Notes: generated from the sequence alone by a model not told the origin. DNA of 64,000 nucleotides from Phenylobacterium sp. (GCF_030681155.1 NZ_JAUXXE010000057.1:34383-98382), one strand, 5' to 3'; positions 26,476-36,294 are shown, numbered from the stretch's first letter. A program made the numbers and translations.

Positions 26476-27324
26476 CTAGTGGGCGACGTTCTTCCAGATC
26501 TTGCGGTAGCTCACATAGAGCAGGCCGGCGAAGATCAGCAGATAGATCATGGCGGCCATGCCGAACGCCTTGCGTTCCTGCATCTTGGGCTCGGAAGCCC
26601 AGGTGAGGAAGGCGGAGACGTCCTTGGCTTGCTGTTCCAACGTCGACTTGGTGCCGTCGTCGAAGGTCACCTGGCCAGCCGCGAGCGGCGGGGCCATGGC
26701 GATGAAGCCGCCGGGCGGCACCTTGTCGTGCGGACCCGACCAGGACGAGGTGACGTCACCGGCCATGAAGGGGTTGTAGTGCTGGCCGACGCCCACCTTC
26801 AGGCCCGCGGGCGGATCCTGATAACCGGTCAGCAGCGAGTAGATGTACTGCGGCCCATGGTGACGAGCCTTGGCCATCACCGAGAGGTCCGGCGGCATGG
26901 CGCCGCCATTGGACGCCCGGGCAGCCGGTTCGTTCGGGAACGGCGACGGGAAACGATCGGCCGAGGTGCCGGGACGTTCAATGACGTCGCCGGTTTCGGA
27001 GTCGATGTCCTTGATCTGATAGTCCTTGGCGATCGACTTCACATACGGGTTGTCGTTCGGGTTCGGATATTTCGGATCGAAGAACGGACCGCCCTTCTGG
27101 CCGAGGTTGCGGAAGCTCATCAGGTTCATCGAGTGGCAGGCCGAGCAGACCTCCCGATAAACCTTGTAGCCGCGTTGCAGCTGGGCCTGATCGAACTTGC
27201 CGAACGGACCTTCGAAGCTGAACTCGACATGCTTCACCGGGGCGGCGCCGCCAGCGGCGAGGGCGGCGGGGGCAGCCAAGATAGCCAGCCCAAACGCCGC
27301 GAGCGCGATACCTTTACGCAGCAT
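26476..27324 (-). CDS. petC: ubiquinol-cytochrome c reductase, cytochrome c1 subunit
   Basis: The 282-residue membrane-anchored cytochrome c1 of complex III, which passes electrons from the Rieske protein to cytochrome c. A signal peptide (1-24) is followed by the haem site C60-x-x-C63-H64 (VCSACHSMN), the MPPDLSVMAKARHHG region and a C-terminal membrane anchor (about 253-273) ending in IWKNVAH. I start it at the ATG at 27324, seven bases after the cytochrome b stop. Confidence 0.95.
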   Translation of the reverse strand: MLRKGIALAAFGLAILAAPAALAAGGAAPVKHVEFSFEGPFGKFDQAQLQRGYKVYREVCSACHSMNLMSFRNLGQKGGPFFDPKYPNPNDNPYVKSIAKDYQIKDIDSETGDVIERPGTSADRFPSPFPNEPAARASNGGAMPPDLSVMAKARHHGPQYIYSLLTGYQDPPAGLKVGVGQHYNPFMAGDVTSSWSGPHDKVPPGGFIAMAPPLAAGQVTFDDGTKSTLEQQAKDVSAFLTWASEPKMQERKAFGMAAMIYLLIFAGLLYVSYRKIWKNVAH

Positions 27325-27331
27325 CTTAGGC

Positions 27332-28651
27332 TCAACCCCTCTTTTCAGGCGAAGCCGCGGCGCCGGCGGGCGCGTTGGCGGGATGCGAAAGCACAGGCGC
27401 ACTGATCGATTCCGGCTGCGGCAGCGGGGTCTCGGTGAGGCCCAGGACCGGCAGGACGACGAGGAAGTACGCGAAGTAGTAGAGCGCGGCGAAACGGGAC
27501 AGCCAGACGAAGCTGTTCAGATCCGCATCGATCAGGGTGAAGGTCGACAGGCCCGGGATGACGTGATCGTCGGGCAGCTTGCCACCGCAATAGCCGAGGA
27601 TCAGGCAGGCCAGCACGAAGATGAAGAAGTACAGCTTCGCGGTCGGACGGTAGCGCATCGAGCGCACCTTGGACGTGTCGAGCCAAGGCAGGACGAACAT
27701 CACCGCGATGGCGCCGAACATCAGGATCACGCCGCCCAGCTTGTCGGGAACCGCGCGCAGGATCGCGTAGAACGGCAGGAAGTACCATTCCGGAACGATG
27801 TGAGCGGGGGTCACCAGCGGGTTGGCCGGGATGTAGTTGTCGGCGTGGCCAAGCGCGTTCGGGTTATAGAACACGAAGGTGGCGAACATGATCATGAAGA
27901 CCACGATCGCGAACCCGTCCTTCACCGTGTAGTACGGGTGGAAGGGAACGGTGTCCTCTTTCGACTTCACGTTAACGCCGGTCGGGTTGTTGTTCCCCGG
28001 CACGTGCAGCGCCCAGATGTGCAGGCCAACGACGCCAGCGATCATGAACGGCAGCAGGAAGTGCAGCGAGAAGAAGCGGTTCAGGGTCGGGTTGTCGACG
28101 GCGAAGCCGCCCCACAGCCAGGTCGTGATCGCTTCACCGACGATCGGCAGGGCGCCGAACAGGTTGGTGATGACGACGGCGCCGTGGAAGCTCATCTGAC
28201 CCCAGGGCAGGACGTAGCCCATGAAGGCCGTGGCCATCATCAGGAGATAGATCACGCAGCCCAGGATCCACAGCACTTCGCGGGGGGCCTTGTAGGACCC
28301 GTAGTAGAGGCCGCGGAACATGTGGATGTAGACGGCGATGAAGAACATCGAAGCGCCGTTGGCGTGCATGTAGCGGATCAGCCAACCGTAGTTGACGTCA
28401 CGCATGATGCGCTCGACCGAGGCGAAGGCGTGGTCGACGTGCGGCACGTAGTGCATGGCCAGCACGATGCCGGTGACCAGCTGGATGCCCAGGCAGACCG
28501 CCAGGATGCCGCCGAAGGTCCACCAGTAGTTCAGGTTCTTCGGGGTCGGGAAATCAATGATGCTGTCGTACGCGAGGCGCACGACAGGCAGACGGACGTC
28601 GAGCCAACGCTCGATGCCGGTCTTGGGTTCGTAGTTTGAATGTCCGCTCAT
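27332..28651 (-). CDS. petB: ubiquinol-cytochrome c reductase, cytochrome b subunit
   Basis: The 439-residue, eight-span cytochrome b of complex III, holding both haems b and the two quinone sites. Visible landmarks are [15 protein letters not shown] near 45, the haem-ligand helices around 95-110 and 195-210, the [13 protein letters not shown] motif of the Qo site (about 288) and a hydrophilic Pro/Ala-rich C terminus. It lies between the Rieske and c1 genes, five and seven bases from them, in the standard fbcFBC order. Confidence 0.97.
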   Translation of the reverse strand: MSGHSNYEPKTGIERWLDVRLPVVRLAYDSIIDFPTPKNLNYWWTFGGILAVCLGIQLVTGIVLAMHYVPHVDHAFASVERIMRDVNYGWLIRYMHANGASMFFIAVYIHMFRGLYYGSYKAPREVLWILGCVIYLLMMATAFMGYVLPWGQMSFHGAVVITNLFGALPIVGEAITTWLWGGFAVDNPTLNRFFSLHFLLPFMIAGVVGLHIWALHVPGNNNPTGVNVKSKEDTVPFHPYYTVKDGFAIVVFMIMFATFVFYNPNALGHADNYIPANPLVTPAHIVPEWYFLPFYAILRAVPDKLGGVILMFGAIAVMFVLPWLDTSKVRSMRYRPTAKLYFFIFVLACLILGYCGGKLPDDHVIPGLSTFTLIDADLNSFVWLSRFAALYYFAYFLVVLPVLGLTETPLPQPESISAPVLSHPANAPAGAAASPEKRG

Positions 28652-28656
28652 CGGTC

Positions 28657-29211
28657 TTAGCCCACCTTGACCTTGGTGTCGGAGAGGAAGGCGTAGTCGG
28701 GCACCGCGAGGTTCTTCGGAGCCGGTCCCTTACGGATACGGCCCGAGGTGTCGTAGTGCGAGCCGTGGCAAGGGCAGAACCAGCCGCCGAAGTCGCCACC
28801 GCCGAACGTGGGCACGCAGCCCAGGTGCGTGCAGGTGCCGATCACGACCAGCCATTCGGCCTTGCCAGGCTTGTGACGCTCTTCGTCCGTCTGCGGGTCG
28901 CGCAGATCAGCGGTGTCGTCCTTGATCGCCGCAGCGATCTCGGCGCCAGTGCGCTTGCGGATGAACAGCGGCTTGCCCCGCCACTTGATCACGACCTGCT
29001 GACCCAGTTCGACCTTGGTCAGGTCAAACTCGACCGAGGCGAGCGCCAGCGTATCGCCCGACGGATTCATCTGATCGATGAACGGCCAAGCGAGACTCGC
29101 GACGGCGCCACCGGCCGCGACGGCCGCTGCGATATGAATAAAATCACGCCGGTTCGGGTCGTCGCCCGCGGCATGCGTATCGGGATTTGCGCCCACGACG
29201 GTGTCGGCCAC
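28657..29211 (-). CDS. petA: ubiquinol-cytochrome c reductase, Rieske iron-sulfur subunit
   Basis: The Rieske subunit of complex III, 184 residues from the GTG at 29211, which has AAGGGT upstream; a TTG at 29241 is a longer alternative. An RRDF twin-arginine-like signal precedes the single membrane anchor (about 27-47). The 2Fe-2S ligands C127, H129, C146 and H149 and the disulfide pair C132 and C148 are in CTHLGCV and CPCHGSHYD. It is the first gene of the petABC operon. Confidence 0.94.
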   Translation of the reverse strand: MADTVVGANPDTHAAGDDPNRRDFIHIAAAVAAGGAVASLAWPFIDQMNPSGDTLALASVEFDLTKVELGQQVVIKWRGKPLFIRKRTGAEIAAAIKDDTADLRDPQTDEERHKPGKAEWLVVIGTCTHLGCVPTFGGGDFGGWFCPCHGSHYDTSGRIRKGPAPKNLAVPDYAFLSDTKVKVG

Positions 29212-29440
29212 CTTAAAGCTACCCTTCGTTTGGGGCCGCAAGGACCGCGACCCTTCGGATCACACCGGAAAACCGGAGCAATCCCGCCTTCGACCCTGCC
29301 AGACGTTCTGGTAAGGCCAGTCGGAACAACAACGCTGGAGCAGCGACGAAACCCTCGGAAGAGTTGCGGATTGCTGTTCGCAACCCACCTTCCGCGATTC
29401 GCCCCACGCCCCGGCTCATCCCGTGGCTGGACCGCTTAGA

Positions 29441-29899
29441 ATGCTGCTCGCGCTTTTTCAACCGGACATTCCGCAAAACCTTGGGGCGGCTCTTCGTCTC
29501 GGGGCCTGTATGGGGGTCCCAGTGCACGTCATTGAGCCCTGTGGATTCCCCCTCTCGGACAAGGCTATCCGGCGCGCAGCAATGGATTACGGCGAACCGG
29601 CCGACGTTGTGCGCCATCCCGGATGGGCCGAATTTCACGCCAGCCGCTCCGGACGAATTGTATTGTTCAGTACGAAGGCTGCGACGCCTTTGCACGGCTT
29701 CGCCTTCCGCCCAGACGACATATTGCTGTTCGGCCGGGAGAGCGTTGGGGTCCCGGAAGAGGTTCATGAGGCCTCCGACGCGCGGGTGTTCATTCCGCTG
29801 ATGGCGGGCCGCCGTTCGCTGAACGTGACCGTTTCGGCCGCGATTGGGCTCTCGGAGGCGTTGCGCCAGACGGGGCAATTTCCTAAGGCACCGGTATGA
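29441..29899 (+). CDS. trmL: tRNA (cytidine(34)-2'-O)-methyltransferase
   Basis: A small SPOUT-family enzyme, 152 residues from the ATG at 29441, that 2'-O-methylates the wobble base of leucine tRNAs. It opens with MLLALFQPDIPQNLG, followed by IEPCGFPLSDKAIRRAAMDY, the FGRESVGVP loop and the knot segment SLNVTVSAAIGLSEALRQ, all close to E. coli TrmL. A GTG at 29423 is an alternative start. It overlaps hemF by four bases. The 229-base divergent space to petA shows no clear motif. Confidence 0.93.
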   Translation: MLLALFQPDIPQNLGAALRLGACMGVPVHVIEPCGFPLSDKAIRRAAMDYGEPADVVRHPGWAEFHASRSGRIVLFSTKAATPLHGFAFRPDDILLFGRESVGVPEEVHEASDARVFIPLMAGRRSLNVTVSAAIGLSEALRQTGQFPKAPV

Positions 29900-30774
29900 C
29901 GACCTTGCCGCCTGAGATCGAAGAGCGCCGCGCGCGCACCAAGGAATGGTTCGAGGCCCTGCAGCTGCGCATCATCGCGGAGCTGGAGCGGCTCGAGGAC
30001 GAGGCCCCCGCCGACCTCTATCCGGAACCGGCTGGCCGCTTCGACATGCGCCCGTGGACCCGTGAGACCGGGGTCGGCGGCGGTATTGGCGGCCACTTCA
30101 CGGGCCGGCTGTTCGAAAAGGCCGCCGTTCACACCTCCGCGGCGACCAGCCGGTTCTCGCCGGAGATGGCGGCCCAGATGCCCGGCGCGGACAAGGATCC
30201 GTCCTACGTCTCGGCCAGCATCAGCCTGATCGTCCACCCGCGCTCGCCGCGCGTGCCGACCGTGCACATGAACACCCGCTTCCTCTCGACCGCCGTGAGC
30301 TGGTTCGGGGGCGGCGCCGACCTGACGCCGATGGTCGACGAACAGCGCAGCCAGGAGGCTGACGACGCCGTGCTGTTCCATGCGGCGATGAAGGCCGCGT
30401 GCGACGCCTATGATCCTGATTGGCATGAGAAATATCGCGCCTGGTGCGACGAGTATTTCTTCCTGCCGCATCGGAACGAGACGCGCGGCGTCGGCGGTAT
30501 TTTCTACGACCGCCACGACTCCGGAGACTTCGAAAAGGACTTCGCCTTCACCCGCGCCGTCGGCGAGGCGTTCCTCGATGTCTATCCCAAGATCGTGCGC
30601 CACCGAATGAGCGAGCCCTGGACAGAACAGGACCGCCGCGAGCAGCTTCTGCGCCGCGGCCGCTATGTCGAGTTCAACCTGCTCTACGACCGCGGCACGA
30701 TGTTCGGCCTGAAGGCCGGCGGCAATATCGACACGATCCTGTCGTCCATGCCGCCGATGGTTAGCTGGGCGTAA
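29896..30774 (+). CDS. hemF: oxygen-dependent coproporphyrinogen III oxidase
   Basis: HemF converts coproporphyrinogen III to protoporphyrinogen IX with oxygen in haem synthesis. The 292 residues include FTGRLFEKAAVHTSA, MNTRFLS, WFGGGADLTP, DEYFFLPHRNETRGVGGIFYD and the C-terminal RRGRYVEFNLLYDRGT stretch, all family signatures. The ATG overlaps the trmL stop. Placement next to petABC fits a need for haem in the bc1 complex. Confidence 0.96.
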   Translation: MTTLPPEIEERRARTKEWFEALQLRIIAELERLEDEAPADLYPEPAGRFDMRPWTRETGVGGGIGGHFTGRLFEKAAVHTSAATSRFSPEMAAQMPGADKDPSYVSASISLIVHPRSPRVPTVHMNTRFLSTAVSWFGGGADLTPMVDEQRSQEADDAVLFHAAMKAACDAYDPDWHEKYRAWCDEYFFLPHRNETRGVGGIFYDRHDSGDFEKDFAFTRAVGEAFLDVYPKIVRHRMSEPWTEQDRREQLLRRGRYVEFNLLYDRGTMFGLKAGGNIDTILSSMPPMVSWA

Positions 30775-30791
30775 CTGGGCGGCGGCGCCCT

Positions 30792-31490
30792 CTAGGCGCT
30801 TTCCAAGAACCGCTGCAGCCAAGCGCCAACCCTTAGGCGATCATCAGGCTGCTCGTAGCTCATGACGGCCTTGTCGGCCTGTTCGTCGGTGTAGCGGCTG
30901 CCGCGCCGGTTCTCGATCAGCGCCTTGGCGTAGGCCGGATCGAACTCCGGGTGCAGTTGCAGCGAGATGGCGCGGTCCGAGCCATAGTCGAGCATTCCCA
31001 TCGGGCAGAAGTCATTGCCGCCGATCACACGCGCGCCCGGCGGCAGTTCGACGACCTGGTCCTGATGCGAAGCGGGCACGGCGACCGGCTCGGCCGCATC
31101 CATCCAGGCCTGAGCCTCCTCGATCCGATAGCGATGCAGGCCGACGCCCCAACCCTTGGGAGACTGGATCACCTTGCCGCCGAACGCCTCGGCCATGATC
31201 TGGTGACCAAAACAGACGCCGATCAGCGGAACCTGCCCCTTCGCGCTGCGCAGGAAGTCTTTCAGCGGATCGATCCAGGGCAGAGCGTCATAGACGCCTG
31301 CGGAAGACCCGGTGACCACATAGGCTCCACAGCCCTCGACCGCGCCGGGCAGAGCCCCGCCCGCCACGTCAAAGGTCGAGTAGTCGTAAGCGTCCTCGCC
31401 GAACAGCCTGCGGAACATCGACGGATAGTCGCCGAACCGTTCCTTCACGCCGGCCGGTGGCTCGCCGGTTTCCAGGATGCCGAGTTTCAT
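30792..31490 (-). CDS. class I glutamine amidotransferase-like protein
   Basis: A 232-residue stand-alone GATase1 domain resembling GMP-synthase-like amidotransferases. The nucleophile C93 is in GVCFGHQ, and LQLHPEFD (about H181 and E183) completes the triad. An oxyanion-type TGSSAGVYD lies at 60-69. The start at 31490 lies 17 bases after the cca stop, so it is probably the last gene of that operon. The substrate is unknown; relatives include gamma-glutamyl-polyamine hydrolases and GMP synthase subunits. Confidence 0.85.
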   Translation of the reverse strand: MKLGILETGEPPAGVKERFGDYPSMFRRLFGEDAYDYSTFDVAGGALPGAVEGCGAYVVTGSSAGVYDALPWIDPLKDFLRSAKGQVPLIGVCFGHQIMAEAFGGKVIQSPKGWGVGLHRYRIEEAQAWMDAAEPVAVPASHQDQVVELPPGARVIGGNDFCPMGMLDYGSDRAISLQLHPEFDPAYAKALIENRRGSRYTDEQADKAVMSYEQPDDRLRVGAWLQRFLESA

Positions 31491-31507
31491 GCGGCCCTGC
31501 CCCACGC

Positions 31508-32752
31508 TCAATACGCCATGCCTTGCGCCACGGCCTTCAGCTTCTCGATGGCCGAGAACTTGTCGTCGATGAAGTCGTGGTCGATCCACCATTCCTCGAC
31601 CTCGCGCAGGACCTGACCGACCATCGGGCCCTTGGGCACTCCGGACTTGATCACGTCCTCGCCGGTCAGCGGGAAGGCCGGCGGGGTCCAGCTTTCGGCC
31701 AGGGCCAGCAGACCGCGCCATTGATGGGTCGCGCCTGTACGGCCGGCATTGGCCCAGGCCAGCTTGATGCGGTCGGAGAAGGTCGCGACGCCGATCTGAT
31801 AGACCGCCCGGCGGCTTTCACGCGGGCTCATCCAGGAGGTGATGCGCGGGGTCTTGCCCATCGCCTGGACCAGCCGCTCCTTCTGGTCGTTGGAAAGTCG
31901 CAGAGCCTCGGCCGCCTTGCCGGCGCCGATCTGGTCATTGGGGATCAGGGTCGCCAGCCGCAGGATCGGATCATTGGTGAAAAGCTGATCGACCTCGAAC
32001 TCGATCATCGCGTTGAAGGCGCTCAGGTCCTGAGCGGCCGGCAGCAACTCAGCGAGCACCCCGGTCTGGGCCATCAGGGTGAGCGCTGGACGCGGGTCAT
32101 AGGCGGCCAGCAGCTTCAGCAGCTCCTTGGCCACCCGCTCGGCCGCGAGGTTCTTCAACAGCCCCTTGCCAGCGGCGCAGGCCGCCACCGCCGCGGCGTC
32201 GGGCTCTCCCTTGCCGTACCAGGCCAGGAACCGGAAGAACCGCAGGATGCGCAGCGAGTCTTCCTCGATCCGAGTTGCGGCGTCGCCGACGAAGACGATT
32301 CGGCCGGCCTGCGCATCGGCCACGCCCTGGCCGGTGGGGTCGAACAGATTGCCCTCGCGGTCGCAATAGACGGCGTTCAGGTTGAAATCGCGACGCTGGG
32401 CGTCCTCGCTCCAATCTTGGGTGAAGGCCACCACCGCTCGGCGGCCATCGGTGGCGACGTCGCGGCGCAAGGTGGTGATCTCAAAGGGCTGTCCGCCCGC
32501 CACCGCCGTGATGGTCCCGTGGTCGATCCCGGTCGGCACCGCCTTCAGGCCCGCCGCGACCAAGGCTTGCGTCACCTGATCGGGCGTGAGGCTGGTGGCG
32601 ATGTCCAGGTCGCCCACCGGCTGACCGATGAGCGCGTTGCGCACGCAGCCGCCGACGAACCGGGCGCAGCCGGGACCGCCCTTGGCCTCCAGCGCGTCAA
32701 ACACCGGGGCGGCGATCTTCATCCAGGGCTTTTGGCCAATGCTGTGCGTCAC
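31508..32752 (-). CDS. cca: CCA tRNA nucleotidyltransferase / poly(A) polymerase family
   Basis: A class II nucleotidyltransferase of 414 residues that builds or repairs the CCA end of tRNA. The active-site motif is FVGGCVRNAL followed by the metal-binding D-L-D (VGDLDIA, about 47-53). RRDFNLNAVYCD and the neck-domain RIEEDSLRILRFFRF (about 160) are typical. Its ATG overlaps the preceding DUF6111 stop by four bases. Confidence 0.94.
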   Translation of the reverse strand: MTHSIGQKPWMKIAAPVFDALEAKGGPGCARFVGGCVRNALIGQPVGDLDIATSLTPDQVTQALVAAGLKAVPTGIDHGTITAVAGGQPFEITTLRRDVATDGRRAVVAFTQDWSEDAQRRDFNLNAVYCDREGNLFDPTGQGVADAQAGRIVFVGDAATRIEEDSLRILRFFRFLAWYGKGEPDAAAVAACAAGKGLLKNLAAERVAKELLKLLAAYDPRPALTLMAQTGVLAELLPAAQDLSAFNAMIEFEVDQLFTNDPILRLATLIPNDQIGAGKAAEALRLSNDQKERLVQAMGKTPRITSWMSPRESRRAVYQIGVATFSDRIKLAWANAGRTGATHQWRGLLALAESWTPPAFPLTGEDVIKSGVPKGPMVGQVLREVEEWWIDHDFIDDKFSAIEKLKAVAQGMAY

Positions 32753-33015
32753 TTCGAGGGCGCCTTCTTTTCAAAATGGCCGGGCGTCACGCGACCGCCC
32801 GAAGTCACCTCTGCGGGGACATAGGTGTCCTCGCGGTTGTCGTCATGGAACAACGCGCTCGCCATCAACGAGAGCCCGAACAGCAGGCCGGCGGCGGCCA
32901 CCAGCCAGACCCAGGGCGTGGCTCCCATCGGCCGCCCGGTGCGCCGGGCGACCTCGCGCCAGATGAACCAGGCGATGAACGGGACCGCGATCAACAGGAG
33001 GCGGAATATGAGCAT
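32749..33015 (-). CDS. DUF6111-type small membrane protein
   Basis: An 88-residue protein with two membrane spans (about 3-18 and 35-55) and a polar C-terminal tail ending in FEKKAPSK. The ATG at 33015 is one base after the NUDIX stop, and its stop overlaps the cca start. A small two-span protein in this slot between a NUDIX hydrolase and cca is typical of alphaproteobacteria. Its function is unknown. Confidence 0.82.
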   Translation of the reverse strand: MLIFRLLLIAVPFIAWFIWREVARRTGRPMGATPWVWLVAAAGLLFGLSLMASALFHDDNREDTYVPAEVTSGGRVTPGHFEKKAPSK

Positions 33016-33016
33016 C

Positions 33017-33658
33017 CTAGGCGACCGCCGCCCCGTAGAGGCGGTCATAAAGCGCGCGCAGCATTCCGGCCGTCGCGCCCCAGATGAAACGGTCCTCATG
33101 GGTCATGGCGTAGAACCGGCGAGTCTCGCCAGTCGGCGCCTGGCGCTCATGCTGTTCGTGATTGGCCGGATCCATCAGGAAGCCGAAGGGCGTCTCGAAG
33201 ATATCGGCCACCTCGGCCGGATTGGCTTGCAGCGCAAAGCCCGGCTGGATGAACCCCACCACCGGCGTCACCAGGAACCCGGTTCCCGTGCGGTAGGGCG
33301 AGGACAGGCCCGCGAGCGAGACATAGTCGGGCGCCAGCCCCACCTCTTCGTGCGCCTCGCGCAGGGCCGTCTGCCAGATGGTTTCGCCAGGATCACAACG
33401 ACCGCCCGGCAGGGCGATCTGGCCGGTGTGACGGCGCAGGGTGTCGGCCCGGCGGGTGAGCAGCACCGAAAAGCCGTACTCGCGCTCGATCAGCCCGACC
33501 AGCACGGCCGCCGGCGTCAGCTCGACAGGTTCGTTCGGAAAGGCATTGGCGCCAAGATCGAAGTCGGACGCGCCCTCGGAGGACTGCCCCTCCTCAAGCG
33601 GATCCAGGTGATGTTCGATCCAGGCCCGCAGTTCGCCGGTCGGCGCGGTCGGACTCAC
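33017..33658 (-). CDS. CoA pyrophosphatase, NUDIX hydrolase (NudL-like)
   Basis: A 213-residue NUDIX enzyme. The NUDIX box is complete: GGRCDPGETIWQTALREAHEEVGL (split: G at about 86, REAHEEVG at about 102). The LTRRADTLRRHTGQIALPGG stretch before it is the UPF0035/CoA-pyrophosphatase signature, so it likely cleaves coenzyme A to 4'-phosphopantetheine and 3',5'-ADP. It overlaps the DUF1285 gene by four bases. Confidence 0.9.
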   Translation of the reverse strand: MSPTAPTGELRAWIEHHLDPLEEGQSSEGASDFDLGANAFPNEPVELTPAAVLVGLIEREYGFSVLLTRRADTLRRHTGQIALPGGRCDPGETIWQTALREAHEEVGLAPDYVSLAGLSSPYRTGTGFLVTPVVGFIQPGFALQANPAEVADIFETPFGFLMDPANHEQHERQAPTGETRRFYAMTHEDRFIWGATAGMLRALYDRLYGAAVA

Positions 33659-34233
33659 AGGCGGTGCGCCCCGGCCGGCCCGACGGGGAACCAGACGCCG
33701 TTGGACTCAACGCCCAGGCGCGGCCCCTCCGGGGTCTCGCGCTCCTGCGCCATCTCCACCAACTCGTAGAAGACCGGACGAGCGATGAGCGCGTCTAGGC
33801 CCCGCCGGACGTGCAGATAGGGGCGCGGCTCGCCAGTCGCCGCGTCCATTTCGATTCGAATCTCGTTCTCGGGTCCCGCCTCGACCTCGTCGCCGACATT
33901 GGTCAGGAACTTCAGCGCCTCGCCCTCGCGGTCAACGCGGGTGGCGATGAAGGGCGCGTCCTCGACGGTGATCTTCATCTTCTCGACCGGCGTCACCAGA
34001 TGGAAGCCGTCGGGATCCTTGCGCAGGACGGTGGAAAACAGCCGCACCAAGGCCTCGCGGCCGATCGGCGAGCCTTCGTGGAACCACAGTCCGTCCTTGC
34101 GGATGACGATGTCGATTTCGCCGCAATGGGCCGGATTCCACAGATGCACCGGCGGCAAACCGCGGCCGGGCGCCTGCGCCTTGGCCGCGGCGATAACACC
34201 ATCGAGGCCAGATCGTACTGAGTTGTCTCCCAT
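33655..34233 (-). CDS. DUF1285 family protein
   Basis: A 192-residue cytoplasmic protein. The PVHLWNPAHCGEIDIVIRKDG and WFHEGSPIGREALVRLFSTVL segments are the N-terminal DUF1285 signature, and the RRGLDALIARPVFYELVE segment comes near the C terminus. I start it at the ATG at 34233, though no clear ribosome site is present; a TTG at 34305 would lengthen it. It heads the operon DUF1285-NUDIX-DUF6111-cca, a set that stays together in many alphaproteobacteria. Its biochemical role is unknown. Confidence 0.86.
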   Translation of the reverse strand: MGDNSVRSGLDGVIAAAKAQAPGRGLPPVHLWNPAHCGEIDIVIRKDGLWFHEGSPIGREALVRLFSTVLRKDPDGFHLVTPVEKMKITVEDAPFIATRVDREGEALKFLTNVGDEVEAGPENEIRIEMDAATGEPRPYLHVRRGLDALIARPVFYELVEMAQERETPEGPRLGVESNGVWFPVGPAGAHRL

Positions 34234-34305
34234 GAGGGACAAGGTAGGACTCTCGACGCCTCGCCTCAATGGCGACGCAGGGTCAAGCGGCGCCTTAGGG
34301 CGCAA

Positions 34306-34791
34306 TCAGGCGGTGACAGGCCCCGCCAGATCGCTCGCCCCCAGCACCAGCACCCGGCGCTGGTCGACCGGACCGGGCAGGCGAACATCCTTGGCGGCGT
34401 CGACGGAATATCCGAACCGGCCGAAGTAAGGTTGGTCGCCCACCAGCAGCACGGGATAGCCGGCGGCCTGGGCGGCGGCGCTGGCGCGCTGCACCAGTTC
34501 ACCGCCGGTCCCGAACTTGCGGCCCTCGGCCAGGACCGCGAGCGGCCCCAGGAAGATCACCGGCCGACCACCGACATGAACCGCCCACATGCGGACAGAA
34601 CCAACCAGGCGAGCGCCATCCCAGGCGCAGAACGACATGTCGGGGCGGAACTCCGCGAACTCCCGCACACGCTCTGAGACCTTGGTGAAGCGCCCCGGTC
34701 CAAAGGCGTGATCCAGCAGCGCCTCGATGGCGTCTGCGTCCTGGGGTTGTTCGTGGGTGAAGGAGAGGGCCTGTTCGGCGGGAGCGATCAT
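34306..34791 (-). CDS. GNAT-family N-acetyltransferase (YhbS-like)
   Basis: A 161-residue acetyltransferase. The HEQPQDADAIEALLDHAFGPGRF start and the LGPLAVLAEGRKFGTGGELVQ acetyl-CoA segment (about 80-100) followed by VLLVGDQPYFGRFGY match the YhbS branch. It lies 72 bases upstream of DUF1285 on the same strand and diverges from the MFS gene. The substrate is unknown. Confidence 0.85.
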   Translation of the reverse strand: MIAPAEQALSFTHEQPQDADAIEALLDHAFGPGRFTKVSERVREFAEFRPDMSFCAWDGARLVGSVRMWAVHVGGRPVIFLGPLAVLAEGRKFGTGGELVQRASAAAQAAGYPVLLVGDQPYFGRFGYSVDAAKDVRLPGPVDQRRVLVLGASDLAGPVTA

Positions 34792-35031
34792 CGGTGGCTT
34801 TACGAACGACGTGAACTAACGGGTCCGTCGCCGCACGTGTGACGCACTACGGGACGGAGGCTCAGTTGGCGCGGCTGGCGCGCTCGGTTCGTCGCTGGCG
34901 TCGCATGGACGTCGTCCCGTTCGTTCACGTAAGAGTGAGCGGCGATAAGGCCATGACAGCCCCGCGTCAATCGCGCGTTGCGAGGCGAGCCCCGGCGCGT
35001 CAAGTTGCCCCGCCTCCATTTCAGAGTTCCG

Positions 35032-36294
35032 ATGACAGACGCCACCGCGCAAGAGCCCGATCAGCCCGTCTCCATCCGCGAGCTCCTCAAGCGAACCGAC
35101 TATGTGAAATTCTGGATCGCCCGGGTCGCCGCGACCCTTGGCGTGCAGATCCAGAGCGTGGCGCTCGGCTGGCAGATGTACGCCGTGGCCCGCGAGACCA
35201 TGGATGTGAAGCAGTCGGCCTTCTATGTCGGCATGATAGGGCTGGCCGCCTTCATCCCGGTGTTGCTGCTGTCGCCGTTCGCCGGCGAGACCGCCGACCG
35301 GCACGACCGGCGCAAGGTTCTGCTGCTCTGCTACGCCGGTGAAATCACCACCGCAGTCATCCTCGCGTCCGCCGCGATCTTCCACTTCGCCTCGATCCCG
35401 CTGCTGCTGGTGCTGTCGATGCTGTTCGGGGCCAGCCGCGCCTTTATGGGCCCCTCCTCCACCGCGCTTGGCCCGATGCTGGTTCCCAAGAGCCTGCTGC
35501 CGCGCGCCATCGCCTGGAACTCGCTGGCCTGGCAGGGCGGGTCGATCATCGGGCCAGCCATCGGCGGGCTGCTGCTGACCCATTCGGCCGGCCTGTCCTA
35601 CAGCGTCACCACCTGCCTCTACCTGGTGGCGGCGGTCTGCGTGTTCCTGATCAAGGGCAACACCCAGCCCGTGGTCCAGGCTGGCTCGCGATGGGCGCTG
35701 ATCAAGGAGGGGCTGGTCTACACCTGGACCAACAAGATCGTGTTCGGGGCCATTTCGCTCGATATGTTTGCGGTCCTGCTAGGCGGCGCGACCGCCCTGC
35801 TGCCGGTTTTCGCCCGCGATGTGCTGCATGTCGGCCCGGAGGGCTTTGGCCTGTTGCGCGCCGGCCCGGCCATCGGCGCGACCTTGGTGGCGGTTGTCCT
35901 GGCCAGCTACCCGATCCGCCGCCATGCGGGCCTGATCATGTTCGCCGGCGTGGCGGTGTTCGGCGCGGCCACCATCGTCTTTGGCCTATCGAAATCCCTG
36001 CCGCTTTCGGTGTTCGCCCTGGCGGTGCTGGGCGGGGCCGACATGCTGAGCGTCTATGTCCGCCAGACCTTGATCCAGATCGTCACCCCCGACCAGATGC
36101 GCGGCCGGGTGGCGGCGGTCTCGTCGTTGTTCATCGGCGCGTCCAACGAGCTGGGCGAGTTCGAAAGCGGTGTCGTGGCGCGGTTCTTCGGCCCGGTGGG
36201 CGCGGCGATATTCGGCGGGGTGGGTGCGTTGATCGTCACCGGCACGTGGGCCAAACTCTTTCCCGCCTTGCGCAAGGCCGACCGGCTCGAATAA
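35032..36294 (+). CDS. MFS transporter, EntS/MFS_3 type
   Basis: A 420-residue major facilitator with 12 predicted spans. The TDYVKFWIARVAATLG first span, the SPFAGETADRHDRRKVLLLCY loop between spans 2 and 3 (about 78-98) and DQMRGRVAAVSSLFIGASNELGE in the second half are typical of the EntS-like exporter group. The ATG at 35032 has only a weak ribosome site. The substrate is unknown. A 240-base non-coding region upstream holds a widely spaced inverted repeat (34809-34823 with 34916-34930). Confidence 0.88.
   Translation: MTDATAQEPDQPVSIRELLKRTDYVKFWIARVAATLGVQIQSVALGWQMYAVARETMDVKQSAFYVGMIGLAAFIPVLLLSPFAGETADRHDRRKVLLLCYAGEITTAVILASAAIFHFASIPLLLVLSMLFGASRAFMGPSSTALGPMLVPKSLLPRAIAWNSLAWQGGSIIGPAIGGLLLTHSAGLSYSVTTCLYLVAAVCVFLIKGNTQPVVQAGSRWALIKEGLVYTWTNKIVFGAISLDMFAVLLGGATALLPVFARDVLHVGPEGFGLLRAGPAIGATLVAVVLASYPIRRHAGLIMFAGVAVFGAATIVFGLSKSLPLSVFALAVLGGADMLSVYVRQTLIQIVTPDQMRGRVAAVSSLFIGASNELGEFESGVVARFFGPVGAAIFGGVGALIVTGTWAKLFPALRKADRLE

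Noticed and set aside
27197..28639. Plus-strand frame of 480 codons across petB
   Set aside because: Antisense shadow of cytochrome b, rich in His, Asp and Arg with no motif.
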